From Hyphomicrobiales bacterium (GTDB lineage Bacteria > Pseudomonadota > Alphaproteobacteria > Rhizobiales > Rhizobiaceae): a DNA stretch of 64,000 bases. Below, in pieces: positions 15,845 to 25,693 of this stretch; within the stretch, counting starts at the first letter, position 1; each line of letters begins with the position of its first letter. The notes under the pieces are model-generated. The model did no database searches and was not told the DNA's origin. It saw only the letters and a program-made list of their open reading frames with translations. The stretch is taken from contig UBKJ01000029.1 of the NCBI GenBank assembly GCA_900465915.1, forward strand, positions 127,573 to 191,572, in the 5' to 3' direction. Both the position numbers and the translations under genes were made by a program.

Positions 15845-17122
15845 ATGGACTATCGTCGTTTTTTCGAAGAAGCGATCGAACAGTTGCACGCTGAAAAGCG
15901 CTATCGCGTCTTCGCCAACCTCGAACGCATCGTCGGACGCTTTCCCCGCGCCATCTGGCGCAAGGACGGCGAGGCGCGCGAAATCACCGTCTGGTGCTCG
16001 AACGACTATCTCGGCATGGGGCACCACCCCGCCGTCATCCAGGCGATGCGCGACACCGCCGGCGCGGCGGGCGCGGGCTCGGGCGGCACGCGCAACATCT
16101 CCGGCACCAACCATCCGCTGGTGGAGCTGGAAAGCGAGCTGGCCGACCTGCACGGCAAGGAGGCCGGGCTGGTCTTCACCTCCGGCTTCGTCTCCAACGA
16201 GGCGGCGATCTCGACCATCGCGCGGCTCTTGCCCGATTGCCTGATCCTGTCGGACGAACTGAACCACGCCTCGATGATCGAGGGCGTGCGCCGGTCGGGC
16301 GCGGAGAAGAAGATTTTTCGCCACAACGACGTGGCGCATCTGGAGCAATTGCTCAAGGCCGCCGGCCCGGCGCGCGCCAAGCTGATCGTGTTCGAGTCGG
16401 TCTATTCGATGGACGGCGACGTGGCGCCGATCGAGGCCATCGCCGACCTCGCCGAAAAATACAACGCCATGACCTATATCGACGAGGTGCACGCGGTCGG
16501 CATGTACGGCGCGCGCGGCGGCGGCGTCACCGAGCGCGACGGCCTCGCCCATCGCATCGACGTCATCGAGGGCACGCTGGCCAAGGCCTTCGGCGCGCTC
16601 GGCGGCTACATCACCGGCTCGCGCGCCATCGTCGACGCGGTGCGCTCCTATGCGCCGGGCTTCATCTTCACCACCTCGCTGCCGCCGGCGGTGGCCGCCG
16701 CCGCGACCGCGGCGATCCGCCACCTCAAGACCTCGCAGGCCGAGCGCGACGGCCAGCAGCGCCAGGCGCAGCGCGCCAAGGACGTGCTCTCCGCCGCCCG
16801 CCTGCCGGTGATGCCGTCCGCGACGCATATCGTGCCGATCCTCGTCGGCGACCCGGAACTGTGCAAGAAGGCCAGCGACCGGCTGCTCGACCGGCACGGC
16901 ATCTACATCCAGCCGATCAACTATCCGACCGTGCCGCGCGGCACGGAGCGCCTGCGCATCACGCCGTCGCCGCTGCACGACGACGCGCTGATCGACGGGC
17001 TGAAGGAGGCGCTGCTGGAAGTGTGGACGGCGCTCGGCATTCCCTTCGCCGACGAAAGCGCGCCGAAGGCGTCCGGCTCCGACCGCGTCATCCCGCTGAC
17101 GGTGGCCAAGGCCGGCGGCTGA
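15845..17122 (+). CDS. hemA: 5-aminolevulinate synthase
   Basis: A 425-residue PLP enzyme condensing glycine and succinyl-CoA to 5-aminolevulinate, the first heme step by the Shemin route. It shows WCSNDYLGMGHHP, GAGSGGTRNISG, the IDEVHAVGMYG Asp that contacts the PLP ring, and the PLP lysine in EGTLAKAFG (about K247). Length is standard. AAGGAG precedes ATG 15845. A perfect FNR-type box upstream suggests oxygen control; a terminator follows. Confidence 0.97.
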   Translation: MDYRRFFEEAIEQLHAEKRYRVFANLERIVGRFPRAIWRKDGEAREITVWCSNDYLGMGHHPAVIQAMRDTAGAAGAGSGGTRNISGTNHPLVELESELADLHGKEAGLVFTSGFVSNEAAISTIARLLPDCLILSDELNHASMIEGVRRSGAEKKIFRHNDVAHLEQLLKAAGPARAKLIVFESVYSMDGDVAPIEAIADLAEKYNAMTYIDEVHAVGMYGARGGGVTERDGLAHRIDVIEGTLAKAFGALGGYITGSRAIVDAVRSYAPGFIFTTSLPPAVAAAATAAIRHLKTSQAERDGQQRQAQRAKDVLSAARLPVMPSATHIVPILVGDPELCKKASDRLLDRHGIYIQPINYPTVPRGTERLRITPSPLHDDALIDGLKEALLEVWTALGIPFADESAPKASGSDRVIPLTVAKAGG

Positions 17123-17159
17123 AGGCTTACCGGCTGAAGGCTGGCGCATATTCGCTAAG

Positions 17160-17184
17160 AAAGGCCGGTTCACGCCGGCCTTTT
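17160..17184 (+). terminator. terminator after hemA
   Basis: Perfect stem AAAGGCCGG/CCGGCCTTT with loop TTCACG followed by T residues. Confidence 0.85.
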
Positions 17185-17231
17185 GCTTTTCGACCGCCCG
17201 GCTGATCCGGGATTTCGCATGGAGACCGATC

Positions 17232-17972
17232 ATGGCGCGATTTGACGGAAAACGCATCCTCGTCACCGGGGGAACCAGCGGCATGGGGCTGGCGGGCGCG
17301 CGCCGCATCGTCGCGGAGGGCGGCAATGTCGTCCTGACCGGGCTGAACGAGGCCCGCCTCGACGCCGCCCGCGCCGAGTTCCAAGACCGTACGACCGTGC
17401 TGCGCAACGACGCCGCCGATCCCTCCTCCGGCGCGCTGCTGGCCGAGGCGGTGAAACCGCTCGGCCCGCTGCACGGGCTCTGGCTCAACGCCGCCTACGC
17501 CGCGCTCGGCGCGCCGGAGGACGTGGACGCCGCCGCCTTCGACGCCATGATGGCGGCCAATGTGCGCGGCCCGATGCTGCAATTCGCCCGGCTTTCGCCG
17601 CTGCTCGCCCCGGGCGCGTCGGTGGTGCTGACCTCGTCCAGCTCGACCTATGAGGGCGCGGCGGCGACCGCGCTTTACGCGGCCACCAAGGGCGCCGTCG
17701 TCGCCATGGCGCGGTCCTGGGCCACGGCCATGGCCCCGCGCGGCGTCCGCGTCAATGTGGTGGTTCCGGGCCCCATCGAGACGAATTTCCGCCATTTCCT
17801 GCCGGAAAAGGCGCGCGCAGGCTTCGAGCGCTTCGTGCTCGACCAGGTTCCGCTCGGCCGCGCCGGCACGGCCGAGGAGGCGGCGGCGGTGGCGCTGTTC
17901 CTGCTCTCCGACGACGCCTCTTACGTCACCGGCAGCCAATATGCGGTCGACGGCGGCCTGATCATGCTGTGA
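17232..17972 (+). CDS. SDR-family oxidoreductase
   Basis: A 246-residue short-chain dehydrogenase/reductase. The cofactor loop is TGGTSGMG; the usual NAG motif reads NAA; the catalytic Ser is in the SSSS stretch and Tyr/Lys in YAATK. Classical length. ATG 17232 is preceded by GGAGACC. It ends 6 bp from the convergent aminotransferase. The substrate is not deducible. Confidence 0.88.
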   Translation: MARFDGKRILVTGGTSGMGLAGARRIVAEGGNVVLTGLNEARLDAARAEFQDRTTVLRNDAADPSSGALLAEAVKPLGPLHGLWLNAAYAALGAPEDVDAAAFDAMMAANVRGPMLQFARLSPLLAPGASVVLTSSSSTYEGAAATALYAATKGAVVAMARSWATAMAPRGVRVNVVVPGPIETNFRHFLPEKARAGFERFVLDQVPLGRAGTAEEAAAVALFLLSDDASYVTGSQYAVDGGLIML

Positions 17973-17978
17973 CAGGCC

Positions 17979-19145
17979 TCAGAGCCCGCCGATCCACCGC
18001 GTGAGCCGCCCGGCGGCCTCGTCCACCTGCGCCGGGTCGCGGCCGAAGCAGAGGCGGAAAAAACCCTCGCCGCTGGCGCCGAAGGCGACGCCGGGCGCGA
18101 GGCCGACATCGGCGCGGTCGACGATGTCGAGGCAGGCGCGCATCGAATCCGTCACGCCGTCGACGCCGAAGAACAGGTAGAAGGCGCCCTGCGGCGGGGC
18201 GAGCCGCACCCGGCCCGTGGCCAGAAGCGCCGCGCAGAGCCGGTCGCGGACGGCGCGGGCGCGCGAAACCTGCATGGCGATGAAGTCGTCGCCCTGGTCC
18301 AGCGCCGCCACGGCGCCGCGCTGCATGAACTGCGCCACGCCGGAATTGGAATATTGGATCAGGTTCTCGATCACCGGCCCCAGCGCCGGATGCACGGTCA
18401 TCCAGCCGACGCGCCAGCCGGTCATGGCCCAGTTCTTGGAGAAGGAATTGACGAAGATGACGCGGTCGTCCGGCTCCATCACGTCCATGAAGGACGGCGC
18501 GCGGCCGCCGCCGTAATGGAACTGCGCGTAGATCTCGTCGGCGACGATCCAGAAGCCGTGCCTGCGCGACAGCTCGAGAAGGAAGCGCAGCGTGTCGCGG
18601 TCGGCGGTCCAGCCGGTCGGGTTGGACGGGGTGTTGATGAAGAGGGCGCGGGTGCGCGGGGTGACGGCGGCGGCGACCCGCTCGGGGTCGAGCGCCCAGC
18701 CATTGGCGCCGAACTCCAGCGCCACGGGCACGGGGACCGCGCCGGCGAGCCCCGCCGCGCCGACGAAATTGGGCCAGGCGGGGGAAAGATAGATCGCCTC
18801 CTCGCCCGCGCCGACGGTGGCGGTCAGCGCCATCTCGATGGCGTGCATGCCGGAGCCGGTGACGTAGAAATTCTCGGGCGTGAAGGCCGCGCCGAAATGC
18901 CGCGCGTGATAGCGCGCCAGCGCCTCGCGCAGCTCGGGCAGGCCCGCCTGCCAGGTGTAGAAGGTCTCGCCGGCGGCGATGGCGGCCTGCGCCGCCTCGC
19001 GGATGAAGACGGGCGTGGGCAGGTCGCCCTCGCCCACCCAGAGCGGAATCAATCCCTCGCGGCCGCGGCCGTGATTGGCCACGGCGACGATGCCGCTTTC
19101 CGGCGAAAGCGCCGCCTCGCGGCGCAGGTTTGCTACAAGCGTCAT
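17979..19145 (-). CDS. class I/II PLP aminotransferase (aspartate-aminotransferase-like)
   Basis: A 388-residue fold-type I aminotransferase. YTWQAGLPELREAL is the entry motif, INTPSNPTG binds PLP through Asn, DEIYAQFHY contributes Asp and Tyr, the Schiff-base lysine is in NSFSKNWAMTGWRVGW, and the substrate-binding Arg lies near FFRLCFG. Family I-alpha or I-gamma; amino-donor specificity is not clear. No operon partner. Confidence 0.87.
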   Translation of the reverse strand: MTLVANLRREAALSPESGIVAVANHGRGREGLIPLWVGEGDLPTPVFIREAAQAAIAAGETFYTWQAGLPELREALARYHARHFGAAFTPENFYVTGSGMHAIEMALTATVGAGEEAIYLSPAWPNFVGAAGLAGAVPVPVALEFGANGWALDPERVAAAVTPRTRALFINTPSNPTGWTADRDTLRFLLELSRRHGFWIVADEIYAQFHYGGGRAPSFMDVMEPDDRVIFVNSFSKNWAMTGWRVGWMTVHPALGPVIENLIQYSNSGVAQFMQRGAVAALDQGDDFIAMQVSRARAVRDRLCAALLATGRVRLAPPQGAFYLFFGVDGVTDSMRACLDIVDRADVGLAPGVAFGASGEGFFRLCFGRDPAQVDEAAGRLTRWIGGL

Positions 19146-19252
19146 GGCGTCCCTGCCCTGCTTCGGTGTTTCAGGCCGGGCATATCAGGAGGCCATGACG
19201 AAATCACGCGGCTTTTGGCGATGATCCCATCGCCGCCGCGCATGACCGGCGG

Positions 19253-19669
19253 TCAGGCCTTCCGGGCGAGAAGGTCGCGGATCTCGGTCAAAAGCACTTC
19301 CTCGCGCGGGGTCTCCGGCGCGGGGGCGGCTTCCGGCTCCTGCTTCTTCTTCATCCGGTTCATGGCCTTGACCACCAGGAACAGCACCCAGGCGATGATG
19401 AGGAAGTTGATGAGCAGGGTGATGAAGTTGCCGTAGGCCAGCGTCGCGCCCGCCTTGCGGGCGTCGGCCAGCGTGGCCTGGGGGGCGCCGGCGAGCTGGA
19501 TGAACATGTTGGAGAAGTCGATGCCGCCGGTGATGAGGCCGACGATCGGCATGATGATGTCGTTGACGATCGAGTTGACCAGGCCGCCGAAGGCGCCGCC
19601 GATGATCACGCCGATGGCCAGATCGACCATATTCCCCTTCAGGGCGAATTCTCTGAATTCCTTCAACAT
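19253..19669 (-). CDS. mscL: large-conductance mechanosensitive channel
   Basis: A 138-residue homopentameric inner-membrane channel that opens under hypo-osmotic stress. The N-terminal amphipathic MLKEFREFALKGNMVDLAIG, first helix GVIIGGAFGGLVNSIVNDI, second helix NFITLLINFLIIAWVLFLVV and the charged RMKKKQ cluster are diagnostic. ATG 19669 is chosen over a longer frame because the family begins MLKEFR. Confidence 0.96.
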   Translation of the reverse strand: MLKEFREFALKGNMVDLAIGVIIGGAFGGLVNSIVNDIIMPIVGLITGGIDFSNMFIQLAGAPQATLADARKAGATLAYGNFITLLINFLIIAWVLFLVVKAMNRMKKKQEPEAAPAPETPREEVLLTEIRDLLARKA

Positions 19670-19830
19670 AGGCAGTCTCCCTCGCGCAATGCGCATCCGG
19701 CCGGGCCGTCGGCCGCAAGTTTCCACACGTTCCGTTTGTATGCGAAATCGATCAAAGATAAAGATGAAACACGCGCCGCGCGCCATTTTTCCACCTCCGC
19801 GGCGCCCGAAACGAAGGAGACGGACCGGCG

Positions 19831-22800
19831 ATGCATGGCTGGGGGGACATCGGCGTCGCCTTTCTCTATCTGGCGCTGCTGTTCGCGGTGGCGAGCGTCG
19901 GCGACCGGCGCGCCTCGCGCTGGGACAGCGCGCCGCGGCCCTATATCTATGCGCTCAGCCTCGCGGTCTACTGCACCTCCTGGACCTTCTTCGGCTCGGT
20001 GGGCCTCGCCGCCCAGCGCGGCTTCGAGTTCCTCGGCATCTATATCGGGCCGATCCTGGTCTTCACCGTCGGCAACCGGCTGCTGCGCCACATCGTGCGG
20101 CTGGCCAAGGCCGAGCACATCACCTCCATCGCCGATTTCCTCGCCGCCCGCTACGGCAAGAGCTTCGGCGTCGCCTCGCTCGCCACCGGCATCGCCGCCG
20201 TCGGCTCCATCCCCTATATCGCGCTGCAACTGAAGGCCGTTTCGGGCAGCGTGGCGCTGATGGTCGACCATTACGGCTCCGGCGCCGGGCCCTTCGCCTT
20301 CGGCGACGTGCCGCTGATGGTGGCGGCGACGCTGGCGCTGTTCGCCATCCTGTTCGGCACCCGCCACACCGACGCCACCGAGCACCAGGACGGGCTGATC
20401 CTCGCCATCGCGCTGGAATCGGTCATCAAGCTCTGCGCCTTCCTCGCCGTGGGCTTCGCCTGCACCTTCTTCCTGTTCGGCTCGCCGACCGCGCTCCTCG
20501 CCGAGGTGGAACATTCGCCCGCCGCCCTCGCCGCGCTCGGCGCCAAGACCTCCGCCGGCACCTGGATCGTGCAGAGCGCGCTCAGCGCCGCAGCCATCCT
20601 GATGCTGCCGCGCCAGTTCCACGTCACGGTGGTGGAGAACCGCAGCGAGCAGGAGTTGCGCACCGCCTCGTGGCTGTTCCCGCTCTATCTCGTCCTCGTC
20701 AACATCTTTGTGCTGCCGCTGGCGCTGATCGGCGCGATGCGGCTCGGCGGCTCGGTCAGCGGCGACCTCTACATGCTGGCGCTGCCGCTGTCGGTGGAGG
20801 CGCATCCGCTGGCGCTGATCGCCTTCCTCGGCGGGCTGTCGGCGGCGACGGCCATGGTCATCGTCGCCTGCGTGGCGCTGTCGATCATGATCTCCAACCA
20901 CCTGGCGCTGCCCCTGGTGATCCGCCGCTTCGCGCGCCGGCGGGCGGAGGAGCAGCGCGACCTCACCCGCCTCATCCTCAACACGCGCCGCCTCACCATC
21001 GTCGTCATCCTGGCGCTGGCCTTCGCCTATTACCGCTTCACCTCGGGCAATATCCACCTCGCCTCGATCGGCTTCGTCTCCTTCGCGGCGATCGCGCAAT
21101 TCGTGCCGGCCTTCCTGGGCGGGCTGTTCTGGCGCAACGCCAATGCGCGCGGGGCGATGCTGGGCCTGTCGGCGGGCTTCGTGGTCTGGGCCTTCACGCT
21201 GCTCCTGCCGACGCTGCTGCCCGAGGACGCCGCCATCCTGCGCGACGGGCTGTTCGGCCTGCGGGCGCTGCGGCCCGAGGCGCTGTTCGGCGTCGACGCG
21301 CCGCCGCTCACCAACGGCGTCGCCTGGAGCCTCGCCGCCAACATGCTGCTCTACGTGCTGGGGTCGCTGTCGCGCGCCTCCACCCCGCTCGAGCGCATCC
21401 AGGCCGGCATCTTCCTGCCGCGCCACGTCATCGACGCGCCGACCCTGAAACGGCTGCGCACCACGGTGACGGTCGCGGCGCTCAAGGCCACCATGGCCGG
21501 CTATCTCGGGACCGAGCGCGTCGAGCGCGCCTTCCGCCGCTTCGAGGAGCGCGAGGGGCGCAGGCTCGACCCCGGCCAGTCCGTGGACACGCCGCTGATC
21601 CGCTACGCCGAGCAATTGCTGGGCACGGCGGTGGGCTCGGCCTCGGCGCGGCTGGTGCTGTCGCTGCTTTTGCAGCGCGACGACGCCTCGGGGCGCGGGG
21701 CGCGGCGGCTGCTCGACGACGCCTCCACCGCCCTGCAGCAGAACCGCGACCTGCTGCAGACCGCGCTCGACCAGATGGACCAGGGCGTGACGGTGCTGGA
21801 CAAGGACCTGCGGCTCACCTGCTGGAACCGGCGCTTCTGCGCGCTTCTCGACCTGCCGGAGGAGACGATGCAGGTGGGCGTGCCGATCTCCGAGCTGGTG
21901 GAGCGGCTGGCGCGGCGCGGCGACGTGACGCCCGAGGGCGGCGACGCCATGATCGCCTCGCTGGCCGCGCCCCGCCATTCGCGCCGCATCGCGCTGCGCC
22001 CGACCGGCCGCACGCTGGAGATCCTCGCCAATCCCATGCCCGACGGCGGCGTGGTGGCGACCTATGCCGATGTGACCGCGGCGGTCGAGGCGGAGCAGAT
22101 GCGCCAGAAGGCCAACGAGATGCTGGAGCAGCGCGTGGCCGACCGCACGGCGGAGCTGACCCGCGTCAACCAGCAGCTCGCAAGGGCGCAGGCGCAGGCC
22201 GAGGAGGCCAATCTCGGCAAGACGCGGTTTCTCGCCGCCGCCGGCCACGATATATTGCAGCCGCTCAACGCGGCGCGGCTCTATTCCACGGCGCTGGCCG
22301 AAAGGCTCGGCCGCTCGCAGAACAGCGAATTCGCCCGCAACATCGATTCCTCCCTGGAAGCCGTCGAGGCGATCCTCGGCATGGTGCTCGACATTTCGCG
22401 GCTCGACACCGGGGCGCTGAAGCCGGAGCCGACCGTGTTCCGGCTCGACCGGCTGCTGAGCCAGATCGCCACCGATTTCGCGCCCGAGGCGCGGCGCAAG
22501 GGACTGCGGCTGCGGGTGGTCCCGTCCAGCCTCGTGGTGCGCACCGACCGCAACATGCTGCGCCGCATGATCCAGAACCTCGTCTCCAACTCGATCAAGT
22601 ACAGCCGGCGCGGCGGCGTGCTGGTCGGCGTGCGGCGGCGGGGCGGGGCGGCGGAATTGCAGGTGCTCGACACCGGCATCGGCATCGCGCCGCAGAAATT
22701 GCGGCTGGTCTTCCGCGAGTTCACCCGGCTCGACGAGGGCATGCGCGAGGCGGAGGGGCTGGGCCTCGGCCTCTCCATCGTCGACCGCATCGCCAAGGTG

Positions 22801-23352
22801 CTGGCGCTGCCGCTGTCGCTGACCTCGACGCCGGGGGCCGGCACGGTGTTCGCGCTGACCATCCCCACCACGCGGGAAGCGCCGCCGGCCGAGGAGACGC
22901 GCGGACGGCGCGGGCGGCGCGGCCCGGCGGAGCTGACCGGGCTCGACGCGCTCTGCCTCGACAACGACGCGGCCATCCTCGCCGGCATGAGGACGCTGCT
23001 TTCGGGCTGGGGCTGCGCGGTGACGGCGCTGGGCGACGGCGCGGCGCTGAAGGCGTGGCTCGCGGCCGGACCGGACCGTGCGCCCGACGTGATCGTGGCC
23101 GATTATCACCTCGGCCACGACAACGGGCTCGACCTGATCGCCTTGGCGCGCGAGGCCTTCGGCCGCGCGGTGCCCGCGATCCTGCTCACCGCCGACCGCT
23201 CCAAGGACGTGCGGCTTCGGGCCGAGGCGGGGGGGGTGGCGGTGCTGCACAAGCCGCTCAAGCCGGCGGCGCTGCGCGCGCTGCTGTCGCACCTCACCCG
23301 CGCCGGGGAGGAGGCGACCGACGCGGCCCAGCGCGCTCTCGCGCCGTTCTAG
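19831..23352 (+). CDS. hybrid sensor kinase with sodium/solute symporter domain (CrbS/MxtR-like)
   Basis: A 1173-residue membrane sensor. Residues 1 to about 500 form an SSS-fold domain with about 12-13 helices (VYCTSWTFFGSVGLAAQRGFEF). A PAS domain lies near 640-750 (DQMDQGVTVLDKDLRLTCWN), then a coiled coil, HisKA with phospho-His about 805 in AAGHDILQPLNAARLY, an ATPase domain with N and G boxes, and a receiver with Asp about 1091 in VIVADYHLG. This architecture matches CrbS/MxtR sensors of acetate or carbon status. Tail to tail with a LuxR response regulator overlapping by 4 bases, its probable partner. No acs or actP gene is in the window. Confidence 0.88.
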   Translation: MHGWGDIGVAFLYLALLFAVASVGDRRASRWDSAPRPYIYALSLAVYCTSWTFFGSVGLAAQRGFEFLGIYIGPILVFTVGNRLLRHIVRLAKAEHITSIADFLAARYGKSFGVASLATGIAAVGSIPYIALQLKAVSGSVALMVDHYGSGAGPFAFGDVPLMVAATLALFAILFGTRHTDATEHQDGLILAIALESVIKLCAFLAVGFACTFFLFGSPTALLAEVEHSPAALAALGAKTSAGTWIVQSALSAAAILMLPRQFHVTVVENRSEQELRTASWLFPLYLVLVNIFVLPLALIGAMRLGGSVSGDLYMLALPLSVEAHPLALIAFLGGLSAATAMVIVACVALSIMISNHLALPLVIRRFARRRAEEQRDLTRLILNTRRLTIVVILALAFAYYRFTSGNIHLASIGFVSFAAIAQFVPAFLGGLFWRNANARGAMLGLSAGFVVWAFTLLLPTLLPEDAAILRDGLFGLRALRPEALFGVDAPPLTNGVAWSLAANMLLYVLGSLSRASTPLERIQAGIFLPRHVIDAPTLKRLRTTVTVAALKATMAGYLGTERVERAFRRFEEREGRRLDPGQSVDTPLIRYAEQLLGTAVGSASARLVLSLLLQRDDASGRGARRLLDDASTALQQNRDLLQTALDQMDQGVTVLDKDLRLTCWNRRFCALLDLPEETMQVGVPISELVERLARRGDVTPEGGDAMIASLAAPRHSRRIALRPTGRTLEILANPMPDGGVVATYADVTAAVEAEQMRQKANEMLEQRVADRTAELTRVNQQLARAQAQAEEANLGKTRFLAAAGHDILQPLNAARLYSTALAERLGRSQNSEFARNIDSSLEAVEAILGMVLDISRLDTGALKPEPTVFRLDRLLSQIATDFAPEARRKGLRLRVVPSSLVVRTDRNMLRRMIQNLVSNSIKYSRRGGVLVGVRRRGGAAELQVLDTGIGIAPQKLRLVFREFTRLDEGMREAEGLGLGLSIVDRIAKVLALPLSLTSTPGAGTVFALTIPTTREAPPAEETRGRRGRRGPAELTGLDALCLDNDAAILAGMRTLLSGWGCAVTALGDGAALKAWLAAGPDRAPDVIVADYHLGHDNGLDLIALAREAFGRAVPAILLTADRSKDVRLRAEAGGVAVLHKPLKPAALRALLSHLTRAGEEATDAAQRALAPF

Positions 23353-23990
23353 CCGTTGAGCGCCTCGCTGCCGATGCGCGACAGAAGGATGACGGCCTGG
23401 GTGCGGCTGTCGACGCCGAGCTTTTGCAATACGGCCGAGACATGCGCCTTGACGGTGGCCTCGGAGACGTTCAGCTCATAGGCGATCTGCTTGTTGAGAA
23501 GCCCCTCGGCCAGCATGGCCAGCACGCGGCTCTGCTGCGGGGTCAGGGTGCGCAGCCGGGCGATCAGCGCGTCGATCTCGGAATCGCGCGCCTCGCCGAG
23601 GTCGATGTCGGGCGGGGTCCAGATGTCGCCGGCGAGCACCGCGTCGACGGCCTCGCCGATGGTCTCCATGCTGGCGGATTTGGAGATGAAGCCCGACGCG
23701 CCCAGGTCGAGCGCGTGGCGGACGGTGGCGGCGTCGTCGGTGGCCGACACGACGATGATTGGCAGGGCCGGCTGCAGCGCCTTCAGCGTCACCAGGCCGG
23801 AAAGCCCGGCGCCGCCCGGCATGGTGAGGTCGAGAAGCAGGAGGTCGGAGTCGTCGCCCTCGCCCACCAGCCTGCGCACGGACTCGAAATCGCCGGCCTC
23901 GACGATCTCGGCCGGCCGCGCCCGCCCCGACAGGACCTGCCGCAGCGCGCCGCGAAACAGCGGATGATCGTCAGCGATGATAAAATGCAT
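23349..23990 (-). CDS. LuxR/NarL-type response regulator (CrbR/ErdR-like)
   Basis: A 213-residue response regulator. The receiver carries DDHPLFR at the N-terminus, phospho-acceptor Asp54 in LLLLDLTMPG, and the Lys of FISKSAS. The C-terminal LuxR HTH is LTPQQSRVLAMLAEGLLNKQIAYELNVSEATVKAHVSAVLQKL. It is the likely partner of the SSS-domain kinase encoded opposite, and the pair resembles CrbSR systems that switch on acetyl-CoA synthetase. ATG 23990 is the family start; the open frame continues far upstream as a shadow. Confidence 0.9.
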   Translation of the reverse strand: MHFIIADDHPLFRGALRQVLSGRARPAEIVEAGDFESVRRLVGEGDDSDLLLLDLTMPGGAGLSGLVTLKALQPALPIIVVSATDDAATVRHALDLGASGFISKSASMETIGEAVDAVLAGDIWTPPDIDLGEARDSEIDALIARLRTLTPQQSRVLAMLAEGLLNKQIAYELNVSEATVKAHVSAVLQKLGVDSRTQAVILLSRIGSEALNG

Positions 23991-24191
23991 GCGCCACCAT
24001 ATGCCGAGGTCTTCCGGGCCGCCGCCGCGCGCGTGTCCAGCCTTCCCCGTTTTAGGCCTATTTTCGCGGCGGGCAAACCAAAAACCGCCCGTTCCGGCGT
24101 TTTCCCCGGCCCGGCGCCGCCATCTGGCCGCATTCTGTGCTAGGTTCGGGGCGACAGGCCCCGGCGGGGCGCAGACAGGCGAAGGCATTTC

Positions 24192-25142
24192 ATGACGCGC
24201 AACACGCTTTACCCGGAAATCGAGCCCTTCAAGGAAGAAATGCTGCGGGTGTCGCCGCTGCACCGCATCCATGTCGAGCAATGCGGCAATCCTGAAGGCA
24301 AGCCGGTGATCATGATCCATGGCGGCCCCGGCGGCGGGATCACGCCGGCCATGCGCCGCCTGCACGACCCCAAGCGCTACCGCATCATCCTGTTCGACCA
24401 GCGCGGCTGCGGCCGCTCGACCCCGCATGCGGAACTGCGCGAGAACACGACCTGGGACCTCGTCGCCGACATGGAGCATATCCGCTCGCATCTCGGCATC
24501 GACAAATGGCAGGTCTTCGGCGGCTCCTGGGGCTCGACGCTCGGCCTCGCCTACGCCCAGACCCATCCCGACCATGTGAGCGAACTGGTGCTGCGGGGCA
24601 TCTTCATGGTGCGGCGCTTCGAGATCGACTGGATGTATTCCAACGGGGCCAGCATCCTGTTCCCCGACCAGTTCGAGCCCTATCAGGCGCTGATCCCCGA
24701 GGCCGAGCGCGGCGACATGGTGGCCGCCTATTACAAGCGCCTCACCGACCGCGACCCCAAGGTGCAGCTCGAGGCCGCGCGGCGCTGGTCGCGCTGGGAG
24801 GGATCGATCCTGTCGGTGCAGCCCGACCCGGCCCGCGTCGAGGCCTTCGGCGCCGACGAATACGCCATCGCCTTCGCCCGCATCGAGTGCCATTATTTCC
24901 AGAATCGCGGCTTCTTCGACAGCGACGACCAGCTTCTGCGCAATGTCGAGCGCATCCGGCATATTCCCGGCGTCATCGTGCATGGCCGCTACGACGTCTG
25001 CACGCCCTTCATCAACGCCTGGCAGTTGAAGAAGATGTGGCCGGAGGCCGAATTGAACGTCGTCGAGGACGCCGGCCACGCCGTGACGGAGCCGGGCATC
25101 GTGCATGCGCTGATCGAGGCGACGAAGAAATTCGCCGCCTGA
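24192..25142 (+). CDS. pip: prolyl iminopeptidase
   Basis: A 316-residue S33 alpha/beta-hydrolase releasing N-terminal proline from peptides. IHGGPGGGITP is the oxyanion region, FDQRGCGRS the family signature, FGGSWGSTLGLAYAQ the nucleophile elbow with Ser, and GRYDVCTP plus DAGHAV supply Asp and His. Length is typical, location cytoplasmic. Monocistronic by context. Confidence 0.95.
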   Translation: MTRNTLYPEIEPFKEEMLRVSPLHRIHVEQCGNPEGKPVIMIHGGPGGGITPAMRRLHDPKRYRIILFDQRGCGRSTPHAELRENTTWDLVADMEHIRSHLGIDKWQVFGGSWGSTLGLAYAQTHPDHVSELVLRGIFMVRRFEIDWMYSNGASILFPDQFEPYQALIPEAERGDMVAAYYKRLTDRDPKVQLEAARRWSRWEGSILSVQPDPARVEAFGADEYAIAFARIECHYFQNRGFFDSDDQLLRNVERIRHIPGVIVHGRYDVCTPFINAWQLKKMWPEAELNVVEDAGHAVTEPGIVHALIEATKKFAA

Positions 25143-25148
25143 CCGGCG

Positions 25149-25586
25149 TCAGGTGCGGCCCGGCGCGGGCTGTTCCTGCTCGTCCTCGAAGCTCTTGGCG
25201 ATGCCCATGAAGCGGCGCAGGAAGCGCTCCATATAATTCATGGATTTCTCGAACTCGGCGTCCGACGGCAGGCCGGAGGCCAGCGGCGCGCCGGTCTTCT
25301 CCAGCGCCGAGACGCGGTCCTCCAGTTTCCGCACCTTGTCCTGCAGGGCGGAGAGGTCGCTCTCATAGGCCTGGCGGTCGTCGGCCGCCATCTTGCAGAC
25401 CAGCTGCCCGTCGCGGCCGGCGCAGACCGAGATCGCCCCCGTGCGGCTGTCGAGCCGCACATAGCCGCTGTCGGTCTTCTCCAGCCTGTAGCGGCCGTCG
25501 TCCTGCGCCCCTTGCTGCGCATTGGCTGCGGGCGCCGCGAGGCAGGCCCCGGCGGCGAGGATGATGATTGCGCGCATGTCCGGCAT
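25149..25586 (-). CDS. hypothetical exported protein with coiled coil
   Basis: A 145-residue protein of unknown function. It has a signal peptide (MPDMRAIIILAAGACLAAPA, then ANAQ), a short beta-rich stretch YRLEKTDSGYVRLDSRTGAI that repeats in many rhizobial exported proteins, two Cys likely paired (SVCAGRDGQLVCKM), and a coiled coil YESDLSALQDKVRKLEDRVS. ATG 25586 has GGGAG 8 bases upstream. It is 6 bp from the convergent pip stop. Confidence 0.7.
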   Translation of the reverse strand: MPDMRAIIILAAGACLAAPAANAQQGAQDDGRYRLEKTDSGYVRLDSRTGAISVCAGRDGQLVCKMAADDRQAYESDLSALQDKVRKLEDRVSALEKTGAPLASGLPSDAEFEKSMNYMERFLRRFMGIAKSFEDEQEQPAPGRT

Positions 25587-25693
25587 GTCCGTTCTCCCTT
25601 TCGTCCCCGTTTCCGCATCATATGGGATGTTTGCGACGAAAATCGAACGGCGCGCGCTTTGATTTCCGAATCGTTTCGGTCTAGACAACGCGC

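Noticed and set aside
19215..19240. Hairpin GGCGATG-ATCC-CATCGCC after mscL as terminator
   Set aside because: The stem is perfect but no T tract follows on either strand, so I do not call it a terminator.
19663..23292. 1209-codon open frame antisense to the hybrid kinase
   Set aside because: Composition is Arg/Gln/His/Gly/Ala-rich with no domain, as expected of a GC-rich shadow frame; the plus strand carries a clear multi-domain kinase.
19455..24143. 1562-codon plus-strand frame over mscL, kinase and response regulator
   Set aside because: Crosses three real genes in the wrong frame or strand, with no recognisable domain.
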